From: Albimonas sp041685625
GTDB taxonomy: Bacteria > Pseudomonadota > Alphaproteobacteria > Rhodobacterales > Rhodobacteraceae
DNA: 15,545 nucleotides
Reading direction: 5' to 3'
Assembly (NCBI GenBank): GCA_041685625.1
Contig: JAWLFJ010000093.1
Location: forward strand, 1-15,545
The first letter of the stretch is position 1. Each line of letters opens with the position of its first letter. The notes below the pieces were generated by a model that was given only the letters and a program-made list of their open reading frames with translations, was not told where the DNA came from and ran no database searches. Made by a program: the position numbers and the translations under genes. Below are positions 1 to 6,297 of this stretch, one piece after another.

Positions 1-954
1 CAGCTGCCGGGCCTCGAGGCCGACGGCGACCTGGTCTGGGCCTATCGCGACGTGCTGCGCGCCACCCGCATGCCGAAGAAGCTGCTGGTGATCGGCTCCG
101 GCGCCATCGGCATCGAGTTCGCGAGCTTCTTCAACACCCTCGGCGCCGACACCACCGTGGTCGAGGTGCTCGACCGGATCCTGCCGGTCGAGGACGAGGA
201 GATCTCCGCCCATGCCCGCAAGCGCTTCGAGAAGCAGGGCATGACGATCCTCGCGAACGCCAAGGTCGCCAAGCTCGACCGCGCCAAGGGCAAGGCGACC
301 GCGCACATCGAGAAGGACGGCAAGACCGAGACGATGGAGTTCGACACCGTCATCTCCGCCGTCGGCATCGTCGGCAACGTCGAGGGGCTGAACCTCGAGA
401 CGCACGGCGTGAAGGTCGAGCGCAGCCACGTCGTCACCGACGAGTTCTGCCGCACCGGGGTCGAGGGGCTCTGGGCCATCGGCGATCTCGCCGGCGCGCC
501 CTGGCTCGCGCACAAGGCGTCGCACGAGGGCGTCATGGTCGCCGAGCTGATCGCCGGCCGGAACGACGTGCACCCCGTCAAGCCGACCTCGATCCCCGGC
601 TGCACCTACTGCCAGCCGCAGATCGCCTCCGTCGGCCTGACCGAGGCGCAGGCGAAGGAGAAGGGCCACGAGGTCAAGGTCGGCCGCTTCCCCTTCATCG
701 GCAACGGCAAGGCCATCGCGCTCGGCGAGGCCGAGGGCATGGTCAAGACCGTGTTCGACGCCAGGACGGGCGAACTCCTCGGCGCCCACATGATCGGCGC
801 CGAAGTGACCGAGCTGATCCAGGGCTACGCCGTCGGCAAGACGCTCGAGACCACCGAGGCCGAGCTGATGGAGACGGTGTTCCCCCACCCGACCCTCTCC
901 GAGATGATGCACGAGAGCGTCCTCGACGCCTACGGCCGCGCCATCCACTTCTGA
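1..954 (+). CDS. lpd: Dihydrolipoamide dehydrogenase (E3), 5'-truncated by window edge
   Basis: This is the C-terminal 317 residues of a flavin disulfide reductase that reoxidises dihydrolipoamide in 2-oxoacid dehydrogenase complexes, passing electrons to NAD+. The frame is open from base 1, so about 150 N-terminal residues, including the FAD-binding start and the redox CxxxxC, lie outside the window. Visible parts are the NAD-binding glycine motif VIGSGAIGIEFA (about codons 29-40), the second FAD motif with AIGDLAGAPWLAHKA, and the dimerisation domain ending in FPHPTLSEMMHES, which carries the catalytic His-Pro-His and Glu. The protein ends in RAIHF. In related alphaproteobacteria lpd closes the pyruvate dehydrogenase operon and is often followed by lipA; here a terminator-like hairpin and convergent genes follow. 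A GTG at 52 would be a false start because the frame continues upstream. The family call is firm. Confidence 0.95.
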   Translation, partial: QLPGLEADGDLVWAYRDVLRATRMPKKLLVIGSGAIGIEFASFFNTLGADTTVVEVLDRILPVEDEEISAHARKRFEKQGMTILANAKVAKLDRAKGKATAHIEKDGKTETMEFDTVISAVGIVGNVEGLNLETHGVKVERSHVVTDEFCRTGVEGLWAIGDLAGAPWLAHKASHEGVMVAELIAGRNDVHPVKPTSIPGCTYCQPQIASVGLTEAQAKEKGHEVKVGRFPFIGNGKAIALGEAEGMVKTVFDARTGELLGAHMIGAEVTELIQGYAVGKTLETTEAELMETVFPHPTLSEMMHESVLDAYGRAIHF

Positions 955-961
955 CCGGCCC

Positions 962-987
962 CGCCCCCGCCCGACCGGGCGGGGGCG
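962..987. terminator. GC hairpin between convergent lpd and echA-like gene
   Basis: A perfect 11-bp inverted repeat (arms 962-972 and 977-987, CGCCCCCGCCC and its complement) with a 4-nt loop starts 7 bases after the lpd stop. It ends 30 bases before the stop of the opposing crotonase gene. Its place between two converging genes suggests a bidirectional transcription stop. No T-tract follows on either strand, so it is not a textbook intrinsic terminator and may act with Rho or as a 3'-end stabiliser. Confidence 0.5.
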
Positions 988-1017
988 CCCCGTCGCGCCT
1001 CGGCGGGGGGGCGCGCG

Positions 1018-1812
1018 TCAGATGTCGTCGAAGTCTCCGCCCCGGCCCTTGCCGCCGGCGAACCGGGCCGCGCCTTCGACCCCTTCCGAGGCGAAGGTCT
1101 CGACCGAGCGCCACTCCCGCGCGAAGGCGGCCTCGTGCCCGAGGCTCCACTGATCCAGCGCCACGCCGCGGTCCGCGCGCAGGCACGCCTGCGGAAACCG
1201 CGCCAAGGTCTCGCCCAGCGCCACCGCGACCTCCAGCGCCTCGCCCGACGGCGTCAGCCGATTGACCAGCCCGAAGCTCAGCGCCTCCGCGGCGTCCACC
1301 CGCCGGCCCGTCAGGATCATGTCCAGCGCCCGGCCCTGGCCGACCGTCCGCGGCAGCCGGATCGCGCCGCCGTCGATGAGCGGCACCCCCCAGCGCCGGC
1401 AATAGACCCCGAAGAACGCGTCCTCCGCCGCCACGCGCAGGTCGCACCAGAGCGCCAGCTCCAGCCCGCCGGCCACCGCCGGCCCCTCCACCGCCGCGAT
1501 CACCGGCTTGGAGAGCCGCATCCGCGTCGGTCCCATCGGCCCGATGCGATGGTCGCTCAGCTCCTCGTCCGCGCGCACCGCGTGCCGCTCGAACCAGGCC
1601 TCGTCGACGCCCCCCGCCCGCGTCAGGTCGAACCCGGCGCTGAAGGCGCCGCCCGCCCCGGTCAGCACCGCCACCTCGGCGTCCATCTCCTCGAACGCCA
1701 GGAACGCCGCGTGCAGCGCCGCCGCCGTCTCGGGATCGACGGCGTTGCGCCGCTCCGCCCGCTCGATCGTCACCACGCAGACCCGTCCGCGCGTCTCCGT
1801 CGTCACCGTCAT
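1018..1812 (-). CDS. Crotonase / enoyl-CoA hydratase family protein
   Basis: A 264-residue crotonase-fold protein that probably acts on an acyl-CoA thioester in the cytoplasm. Family marks are the VLTGAGGAFSAGFDL oxyanion-hole segment (about 49-63), GPAVAGGLELALWCDLRVA (about 110-128) and FGLVNRL (180-186). The first catalytic glutamate of hydratases is kept (E118 in GGLELA). The second, normally in FGQPE, aligns with C138 in FGVYCRRWGVPLIDGG, so hydratase activity is doubtful. FGVYCRR...PLIDGG looks like a distinct crotonase subgroup, but that is from memory. The start ATG (1812-1810) overlaps the hpt stop as ATGA, so translation is probably coupled. A longer upstream extension of the same frame lies inside hpt and is rejected. 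The exact reaction is unknown; an isomerase or another crotonase reaction is possible. Confidence 0.88.
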   Translation of the reverse strand: MTVTTETRGRVCVVTIERAERRNAVDPETAAALHAAFLAFEEMDAEVAVLTGAGGAFSAGFDLTRAGGVDEAWFERHAVRADEELSDHRIGPMGPTRMRLSKPVIAAVEGPAVAGGLELALWCDLRVAAEDAFFGVYCRRWGVPLIDGGAIRLPRTVGQGRALDMILTGRRVDAAEALSFGLVNRLTPSGEALEVAVALGETLARFPQACLRADRGVALDQWSLGHEAAFAREWRSVETFASEGVEGAARFAGGKGRGGDFDDI

Positions 1813-2387
1813 GGAACGAACCGCACCTTTCCGATATGATCCAGGTTCCGGTTGCGCTGCGCGTAGTCGATGCCGTAGCCGACCACGAACTCGTCCGGAA
1901 TCTCGAAGCCCACGAAGCGCACCGGCACCTCGACCTCCCGGCGGGAGGGCTTGTCGAGCAGCGCGCACACCTCGAGCCGGCGCGGCTTCCGCGCGCGCAG
2001 CAGGTGCAGCACGTGATGCAGCGTGAAGCCGGTGTCGACGATGTCCTCCACCACCAGCACGTCGCGGCCCTCGATCTGGCCGCGCAGATCCTTCAGGATC
2101 CTAACCTCGCGGGAGCTGCTCATCGCCGCGCCGTAGGAGCTCGCCTCGATGAAGTCGATCTCCACCGGCAGGTCCAGCTCGCGCGCCAGATCCGCGATGA
2201 ACACGAAGCTTCCGCGCAGCAGTCCGACCACGATCAGCTTGTCGGTGTCCGCGAAATGCGCCTCGATCTCGTGGGCCAGGCTCTCCACCCGCGCCGCGAT
2301 CGACTTGGCCGAGATCATCCGGTCGATGACGTAGGCGCGCCCGTCCGGGCCGGTCTGCGCGGGGTCGCGCAAGGCGCTCTGCGGCAT
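1809..2387 (-). CDS. hpt: Hypoxanthine phosphoribosyltransferase
   Basis: A 192-residue cytoplasmic purine-salvage enzyme that joins hypoxanthine (and possibly guanine) to PRPP to give IMP or GMP. The PRPP-binding loop VVEDIVDTGFT lies at about residues 112-122. LLRGSFVFIADL (57-68) carries the conserved turn near the N-terminus, and the base-binding end IPDEFVVGYGIDYAQRNRNL (163-182) matches the Hpt family well. Length fits the family (about 175-190), with some 15 extra residues before AYVIDRMIS. The chosen ATG has GGAGAG six bases upstream on the minus strand; M24 (MISAKS) is a less likely alternative. It is the first gene of a two-gene minus-strand unit with the crotonase gene, overlapping it by ATGA, and is divergent from ratA. 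Confidence 0.93.
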   Translation of the reverse strand: MPQSALRDPAQTGPDGRAYVIDRMISAKSIAARVESLAHEIEAHFADTDKLIVVGLLRGSFVFIADLARELDLPVEIDFIEASSYGAAMSSSREVRILKDLRGQIEGRDVLVVEDIVDTGFTLHHVLHLLRARKPRRLEVCALLDKPSRREVEVPVRFVGFEIPDEFVVGYGIDYAQRNRNLDHIGKVRFVP

Positions 2388-2401
2388 GGCTCTCTCCGTT
2401 C

Positions 2402-2418
2402 GTCCCTGGAGGGGGGAC
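2402..2418. repeat. Small inverted repeat upstream of hpt
   Basis: GTCCC at 2402-2406 and GGGAC at 2414-2418 form a 5-bp stem with a 7-nt loop, in the presumed 5' untranslated leader of hpt about 15 bases before its ATG. The right side also contains GAGGGGGGAC (2409-2418), which recurs exactly at 2504-2513 beside the larger palindrome. Its role is unknown, and chance is possible in such GC-rich DNA. Confidence 0.25.
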
Positions 2419-2476
2419 GTTAGCCGCGACGGCCCGCCGAGTCTCGCCCTCGCCGTCGAATCGGGGCAGGGTGCGC

Positions 2477-2482
2477 GACAAT
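2477..2482 (+). promoter_or_regulatory. Possible -10 element for ratA-cupin unit
   Basis: GACAAT matches the -10 consensus TATAAT at four of six positions and lies 44 bases before the ratA ATG. No convincing -35 hexamer is seen at 16-18 bp spacing (only CGTCGA or GTCGAA). If it is used, transcription would start at about 2488-2490, inside the adjoining palindrome. Weak evidence on its own. Confidence 0.25.
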
Positions 2483-2485
2483 GCG

Positions 2486-2509
2486 CCCCTCGCGGCGCGC
2501 CGCGAGGGG
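2486..2509. promoter_or_regulatory. Perfect 24-bp palindrome: candidate operator or SD-masking hairpin
   Basis: The half-site CCCCTCGCGGCG (2486-2497) is followed directly by its exact reverse complement (2498-2509). It sits between divergent hpt and ratA, 16 bases before the ratA ATG. As DNA it could bind a dimeric repressor next to the possible ratA promoter. As RNA it folds into a 10-bp stem with a CGCG loop, and its 3' arm runs into the purine-rich GAGGGGGGA (2504-2512), the only Shine-Dalgarno-like sequence for ratA. It lies between gene starts, so it is not an ordinary terminator. Confidence 0.5.
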
Positions 2510-2525
2510 GGACAGATACGCGCGC

Positions 2526-2981
2526 ATGCCGACACACGCCGAAAAACGCCGCATGCCCTATTCCGCGGACGAGATGTACGCGCTCATCGCCGACATCGGC
2601 GCCTATCCCGAGTTCCTGCCCTGGTGCTCGGCCGCCCGAATCCGCAAACGGACCGAGCGCGAGGACGGCTCGATCCAGATCGACGCCGATCTCGTGATCT
2701 CGTTCAAGGTGTTCCGCGAGACGTTCGGGAGCCGGGTGATCCTGAGGCCCGAGTCGAGGGTGATCGACGTGAAGTATCTCGACGGGCCGTTCAAGTATCT
2801 CGACAACCATTGGGAATTTCACCCTTTGGGCGAAAAGGAGTGCGAGGTCGACTTCTACGTCGACTTCGAGTTCCGCTCCTACGTCCTGCAGAAGATCATC
2901 GGCGCCGTCTTCAACGAGGCCATGCACCGCATCGTCCGCGCCTTCGAGGCCCGGGCGCATTCGCTCTACGGCCCGCGCTGA
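2526..2981 (+). CDS. RatA/COQ10-type START-like (polyketide cyclase/SRPBCC) protein
   Basis: A 151-residue single-domain protein of the SRPBCC fold, family COQ10/RatA. The hydrophobic-cavity fold begins MPTHAEKRR-MPYSADEMY and contains the family signature IADIGAYPEFLPWC (21-34), then FKVFRETFGSRV (60-71), KYLDGPFKYLDNHWEF (83-98) and the long C-terminal helix RSYVLQKIIGAVFNEAM (117-133). Mitochondrial COQ10 and alphaproteobacterial members bind ubiquinone and aid respiratory electron transfer; E. coli RatA was described as a ribosome-association toxin. The COQ10-like role is more likely here because the gene is close to lpd and in an alphaproteobacterium; this is inference. The start at 2526 is chosen because homologs start at this point; the ATG at 2481 lies inside the upstream palindrome region. 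The cupin gene follows 20 bases downstream. Confidence 0.9.
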   Translation: MPTHAEKRRMPYSADEMYALIADIGAYPEFLPWCSAARIRKRTEREDGSIQIDADLVISFKVFRETFGSRVILRPESRVIDVKYLDGPFKYLDNHWEFHPLGEKECEVDFYVDFEFRSYVLQKIIGAVFNEAMHRIVRAFEARAHSLYGPR

Positions 2982-3001
2982 CCTTTCGGGGAGGGAGACC
3001 C

Positions 3002-3679
3002 ATGCGCATCAACGCCGACTTCGACCGCCGCGTGGTCCTGCACGCCGACGAGATCGACTGGATCCCCTCGCCGATGCCGGGCGTGGACCGTCGCCCCCTC
3101 GACCGCATCGGGGAGGAGGTCGCCCGCGCCACCTCCATCGTCCGCTACGCGCCGGGCTCCAGCTTTTCCGAGCACGTCCACGACGGCGGCGAGGAGTTCC
3201 TCGTCCTCGAGGGCGTGTTCCAGGACCAGTACGGCGACTTTCCCGCCGGAACCTACGTCCGCAACCCGCCGACGACGCGCCACGCGCCCGCCTCCGAGCC
3301 GGGCTGCACCATCCTCGTCAAGCTCTGGCAGTTCGACCCCGAGGACCGCCGCCAGATGCGCGCCGACATGACGGCGGAGGGCGAGCCCGATTCCGCGCGC
3401 CCCGGCGTCTCGGTCCTGCCGCTCCACGAGGACGACCGCGAGCGCGTCCGCGTCGAGACCCTGGCGCCCGGCGTCGCCACGCGCATCCCGGCCGAGGGCG
3501 GCGGCGAACTCTTCGTCCTCGAGGGGGACGCGACCGAATCCGGCGATCCCCTCCGCCGGCACTTCTGGGTGCGCGTCCCCGAGGGCGGCGCCTTCGATCT
3601 CGTGGCCGGCCCCGAAGGCGCCCGCCTCTGGATCAAGACCGGCCATCTGCGCTTCGTCAGAGCGCCCGACGCCGCCTGA
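3002..3679 (+). CDS. ChrR-like double cupin protein
   Basis: A 225-residue protein with two cupin barrels. The first carries a near-complete metal site: GSSFSEHVHDGGEEFLVLEG (52-71) gives H58, H60 and E64, and PAGTYVRNPPTTRHAP (81-96) gives H94 as the fourth ligand. The second barrel (about 138-218, ELFVLEGDA) has lost the HxH. This resembles the C-terminal cupin of the anti-sigma factor ChrR, which is involved in response to singlet oxygen, but the ChrR zinc-binding anti-sigma domain (HxxxCxxC) is absent and no ECF sigma gene is near. An enzymatic (acetylacetone dioxygenase-like) or sensory role is therefore open. GGGGAGGGAG (2988-2997) is a strong ribosome site that fixes the start at 3002. 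The frame is open further upstream through ratA by codon bias only; it is not a fusion. Confidence 0.85.
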   Translation: MRINADFDRRVVLHADEIDWIPSPMPGVDRRPLDRIGEEVARATSIVRYAPGSSFSEHVHDGGEEFLVLEGVFQDQYGDFPAGTYVRNPPTTRHAPASEPGCTILVKLWQFDPEDRRQMRADMTAEGEPDSARPGVSVLPLHEDDRERVRVETLAPGVATRIPAEGGGELFVLEGDATESGDPLRRHFWVRVPEGGAFDLVAGPEGARLWIKTGHLRFVRAPDAA

Positions 3680-3896
3680 CCCCGAGGCCGGACGAGGGAG
3701 ATGCGCCGAGCCGCGAGCGAACGGCCGGCGCGCCCGAGAATCGCCTCGCTCCGGAGCCATCGGGCGAAGCGGGATCGACGCCCCGCGACGCCCGCTCCAG
3801 ACATCCCGGCCGCTCTCGCGGTGCGGACGCGGCGCCGTGCCGCCGGCGCCGTCACGCAAACGGCCGCCGCCGTCGGCCGCGGGGCAGGGCGCCCCT
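3680..3896. other. 217-bp gap between convergent cupin and cinA genes
   Basis: No gene is supported here. Short open frames exist on both strands but have arginine/alanine/proline-rich, low-information translations and no family resemblance. The right half (3841-3896) holds GC-rich inverted repeats that probably form the 3' end of the cinA transcript. Confidence 0.5.
3858..3879 (-). terminator. Possible terminator of ispDF-pgpA-cinA unit
   Basis: Read on the minus strand, CGGCCG, a 7-nt loop and CGGCCG form a 6-bp stem (plus coordinates 3861-3866 and 3874-3879) followed by TTT (3860-3858), starting 18 bases after the cinA stop. A second small stem, GGGGC/GCCCC (3881-3895), lies between it and the stop. 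The T-run is short, so this is a modest candidate. Confidence 0.3.
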
Positions 3897-4391
3897 TCAG
3901 CGCCGCCGAGGCGCGCCGTCGCGCAGGAGCTCCAGCGCCCGGCGCACGCTGGCGAGGCGGACGTCGTGCCGCCCGAGCGGGCCGAAATCCACGGTCTCCG
4001 CCCAGGTCTCGGCCCCGGTCTCGGCGAGGCCGAAGCAGACCCGCCCCTCGGGTTTCGCCGGCGTGCCGCCCCCCGGCCCCGCGATCCCCGTGACCGAGAC
4101 CGCCCGCCCGGCGGCCGAGCGCCCCAGCGCCCCCTCCGCCATCGCCAGCGCCGTCGGCTCCGACACCGCGCCGTGCAGGCCGAGCGTCGCGGTCGGCACC
4201 CCCAGCAGCTCGGTCTTGGCGGCGTTGGTGTAGGTCACGAAGCCCCGGTCGACCGCGCCCGAGGCGCCGGGAACCGCCGTCAGCGCCGCCATGACCAGCC
4301 CGCCGGTGCAGCTCTCGGCCGCGGCCAGCATCCGCCCCTCGGCCCGCGCGGCCTCCAGCGTCTCGGCGGCGAGGCGCTCCAGCTCGGTCAT
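3897..4391 (-). CDS. pncC: CinA-family nicotinamide-nucleotide amidohydrolase
   Basis: A 164-residue stand-alone CinA C-terminal domain. This family deamidates nicotinamide mononucleotide to nicotinate mononucleotide, recycling NMN (for example from NAD-dependent DNA ligase) into NAD synthesis. Signatures are AAAESCTGGLVMAALT (23-38) with the nucleophile serine in ESCTGG, GFVTYTNAAKTELLGV (50-65), GLHGAVSEPTA (71-81) and SVTGIAGPGGGTPAKPEG (99-116). There is no N-terminal MoCF-like COG1058 domain, as in other proteobacterial PncC proteins. The start ATG overlaps the pgpA stop as ATGA, so it is translated from the pgpA message. Last gene of the ispDF-pgpA-cinA unit, convergent with the cupin gene. 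Confidence 0.93.
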   Translation of the reverse strand: MTELERLAAETLEAARAEGRMLAAAESCTGGLVMAALTAVPGASGAVDRGFVTYTNAAKTELLGVPTATLGLHGAVSEPTALAMAEGALGRSAAGRAVSVTGIAGPGGGTPAKPEGRVCFGLAETGAETWAETVDFGPLGRHDVRLASVRRALELLRDGAPRRR

Positions 4392-4921
4392 GTCAGCCAC
4401 CCATGCGCCGCCGCCGCCGCCGCCGTCACGACCAGCGCCGCGACCAGCCCGGCCGCGAGGTCGTCGAGCATCACGCCCGCCACCCCCGGCATCCGGTCGA
4501 GCGCCGAGATCGGCCAGGGCTTCCAGATGTCGAACAGCCGGAACGCCACGAACGCGCCGACCCAGCCGGGCCAGAGCGCCAGGATGTCCGCGCCCGAGCC
4601 CCGCAGCGCCAGCCCCAGCGGCAGCGGCATCAGCGCCAGCATCTGCCCGGCCAGCTCGTCGACGACGATCTCCGAGGGGTCGGTCTCGGTCGTCCCCTCC
4701 AGATAGCCCGCCGCGGCGATCCAGCCGAAGACGCTCGCCGCCGCGAAGCCGGCGAGGCAGAGCGCGAAGCCCGCGGCGGGCGCCGAAAGCCCGAGCCCCG
4801 GCCCGAGCGCGGAGCCGAGCGCGAACAGCGCCCAGACCAGCGGCAGCGCCGCGAGCGAGCCCGCCGTCCCCGGCGCCGCCGGCACGCGCCCCAGTCCCCA
4901 GAGCGTGGCGAAGGCCGTCAT
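4388..4921 (-). CDS. pgpA: Phosphatidylglycerophosphatase A
   Basis: A 177-residue inner-membrane phosphatase that dephosphorylates phosphatidylglycerol phosphate in phosphatidylglycerol synthesis. Recognised by GLGRVPAAPGTAGSLAALP near the N-terminus, TDPSEIVVDELAGQ with the acidic active-site residues, FRLFDIWKPWPI and MPGVAGVMLDDLAAG, with hydrophobic membrane segments between them. The start at 4921 (MTAFATLWG) is preferred because GGGGAG lies six bases upstream; an in-frame ATG at 4942, seven codons earlier, has no ribosome site. Near its C-terminus a run of six GCC triplets (plus coordinates 4407-4424) encodes part of an alanine tract. It lies 103 bases downstream of ispDF and overlaps cinA by ATGA. 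Confidence 0.93.
   Translation of the reverse strand: MTAFATLWGLGRVPAAPGTAGSLAALPLVWALFALGSALGPGLGLSAPAAGFALCLAGFAAASVFGWIAAAGYLEGTTETDPSEIVVDELAGQMLALMPLPLGLALRGSGADILALWPGWVGAFVAFRLFDIWKPWPISALDRMPGVAGVMLDDLAAGLVAALVVTAAAAAAHGWLT
4407..4424. repeat. (GCC)6 triplet run in the 3' end of pgpA
   Basis: Six tandem GCC units encode alanines in the final hydrophobic stretch of PgpA. Slippage here would change length by whole codons and keep the frame, so it would vary the alanine tract without inactivating the gene. Confidence 0.6.
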
Positions 4922-5024
4922 CCCCGTCTCCCCGATCGCCATCCACGGCCGATCCGCCGCGCCGATGGCCGAGCCTATCCGTCCGGGCCCGCGGCCGAAA
5001 CCGCCCCCGAAACCGCGTGTGCGC

Positions 5025-6176
5025 TCAGTCGCCCGCCGGCAGCGCCAGCGTGCAGGCCGCCTGCGCCGCGATGCCCTCTCCGCGGCCCGGAAAGCCCAGC
5101 CGCTCCGTCGTCGTCGCCTTGACCGAGACGCGCCCCGTCCCGATCCCGAGGATCCGCGCCAGCTCCGCCCGCATCGCCTCGGCGTGCGGCCCGATCTTCG
5201 GCGCCTCGCAGATCAGCGTCACGTCCGCGTTGACGATCCGCCCGCCCCGCGCCGCCACGCGCTCCGCCGCCCTGGCGAGGAAGATCTCCGACGCGGCGCC
5301 CTTCCATTCGGGCTCCGAGGGCGGGAACCAGCGCCCGATGTCCCCCTCGGCGAGCGCGCCGAAGATCGCGTCGGTCAGGGCGTGCATGCCGACGTCCGCG
5401 TCCGAATGTCCGCTGAGCGCGCGCGGGAACGATACCCGAACACCGCACAGGATCACCCCGTCCCCGTCCGCGAACGCATGCACGTCGAAGCCCGTGCCGG
5501 CCCGGAATTCCGTCGCGCCCGCAAGCCTTCGCTCGGCCCGGGCGAGGTCCTCCGCCGTGGTCAGCTTCACGTTCCCCTCCTCCCCCCGCGTCAAGGCCAC
5601 CCGCATCCCCGACGCCGTCGCCACCGCGACGTCGTCGGTCAGCTCGCGCCCCCGCGCCGCCGCATGCGCCGCCCGGATCGGGCCGAGGCGGAAGCCCTGC
5701 GGCGTCTGCGCCCGCGCAAGCCCCTCGCGCGGCACGGTTTCCCCGGCGAGGCGCCCCTCCGCGCGGCGCAGCGTGTCGGCGACGGGCAGGGCCGGGCAGG
5801 CGCCGTCATGCCCCTCCAGCGCCGCGATCACCCCGGCCACCAGCGCGGGCGAGACGAAGGGCCGCGCCGCGTCGTGGATCAGCACCCGGTCGTCGTCCCC
5901 GCCCGCGAGCGCCTCGAGCCCCAGCCGCACGCTCTCCTGACGCGTCGCCCCGCCGATCACGGGCTCGGGCAGGTCCAGCCCCGCGGTCGCCGCGGCGAAC
6001 GCGTCCCGGTCCTCGGCGTGGATCACGACCAAGGGCCGCGTCAGTCCCGCCGCCGCCAACGCCTCCAGCGTGCGCCGCAGCACGCTCCGCCCGCCGATCT
6101 CGCGATACTGCTTCGGCCCGCCGGGGCCGGCGCGCGTGCCGCGGCCGGCGGCGACGACGAGGGCGTGAACGGTCAT
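5025..6176 (-). CDS. ispDF: Bifunctional IspD-IspF isoprenoid (MEP pathway) enzyme
   Basis: A 383-residue cytoplasmic fusion. The N-terminal domain (about 1-220) is IspD, 2-C-methyl-D-erythritol 4-phosphate cytidylyltransferase, with VVAAGRGTRAGPGGPKQY (7-24), the VLIHDAARPFVS motif (98-109) and GNVKLTTAEDL (201-211). The C-terminal domain (about 225-383) is IspF, MECDP synthase: GTGFDVHAF supplies metal ligands D231 and H233, SGHSDADVGMHALTDAIFG supplies H265, and KATTTERLGFPGRGEG ends it. The fusion joins the second and the final (cyclising) of the steps separated by IspE and is typical of many alphaproteobacteria. It is the first gene of the minus-strand ispDF-pgpA-cinA unit, with its own promoter candidate facing away from dusB. 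All seen active-site motifs are intact. Confidence 0.97.
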   Translation of the reverse strand: MTVHALVVAAGRGTRAGPGGPKQYREIGGRSVLRRTLEALAAAGLTRPLVVIHAEDRDAFAAATAGLDLPEPVIGGATRQESVRLGLEALAGGDDDRVLIHDAARPFVSPALVAGVIAALEGHDGACPALPVADTLRRAEGRLAGETVPREGLARAQTPQGFRLGPIRAAHAAARGRELTDDVAVATASGMRVALTRGEEGNVKLTTAEDLARAERRLAGATEFRAGTGFDVHAFADGDGVILCGVRVSFPRALSGHSDADVGMHALTDAIFGALAEGDIGRWFPPSEPEWKGAASEIFLARAAERVAARGGRIVNADVTLICEAPKIGPHAEAMRAELARILGIGTGRVSVKATTTERLGFPGRGEGIAAQAACTLALPAGD

Positions 6177-6208
6177 GCGAGGGCGGCGCTCCAGCGGTCT
6201 GCGCGCGG

Positions 6209-6237
6209 ACGCTACCCCGCCCCCCGGCCGCGCTCAA
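6209..6237 (-). promoter_or_regulatory. Candidate sigma70-type promoter for ispDF
   Basis: On the minus strand TTGAGC (plus 6237-6232) is separated by exactly 17 bp from TAGCGT (plus 6214-6209). This gives a start at about 6203-6201 and a leader of about 25 bases before the ispDF ATG. The -35 matches TTGACA at four positions and the -10 is weaker. Confidence 0.5.
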
Positions 6238-6255
6238 GACGGGTCGCCTGCGCTC

Positions 6256-6284
6256 TTGCACGGCTTGCGGCGCGAGGCTATGCA
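6256..6284 (+). promoter_or_regulatory. Candidate sigma70-type promoter for dusB-ntrBCYX
   Basis: TTGCAC (6256-6261), a 17-bp spacer and TATGCA (6279-6284) give a good -35/-10 pair, with a start at about 6290 and a leader of about 20 bases before the dusB ATG. It is back to back with the ispDF promoter; the two -35 elements are only 18 bp apart, so one bound protein could affect both directions. No sigma54 -24/-12 element was seen here. Confidence 0.55.
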
Positions 6285-6297
6285 GCAAGCATGCATA
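6279..6297. repeat. Inverted repeat TATGCA-N7-TGCATA over the dusB -10
   Basis: TATGCA at 6279-6284 and TGCATA at 6292-6297 are exact reverse complements with 7 bp between them. The left arm is the proposed -10 itself and the right arm covers the start-site region. The place suits a small repressor operator, but the arms are short. Confidence 0.3.

Noticed and set aside
52..54. GTG as the start of a 300-residue lpd
   Set aside because: The frame is open to base 1 with sensible Lpd sequence before the GTG; the gene is cut by the window edge, not short.
2471..3679. A continuous frame suggesting a fusion upstream of the cupin
   Set aside because: The upstream half is out of frame with RatA and meaningless; the cupin has its own strong ribosome site and ATG at 3002.
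3701..4093. Open frame on the plus strand entering cinA antisense, with GAGGGAG just before its ATG
   Set aside because: The purine run is directly against the ATG, the translation is arginine/alanine/proline-rich, and most of it is antisense to cinA.
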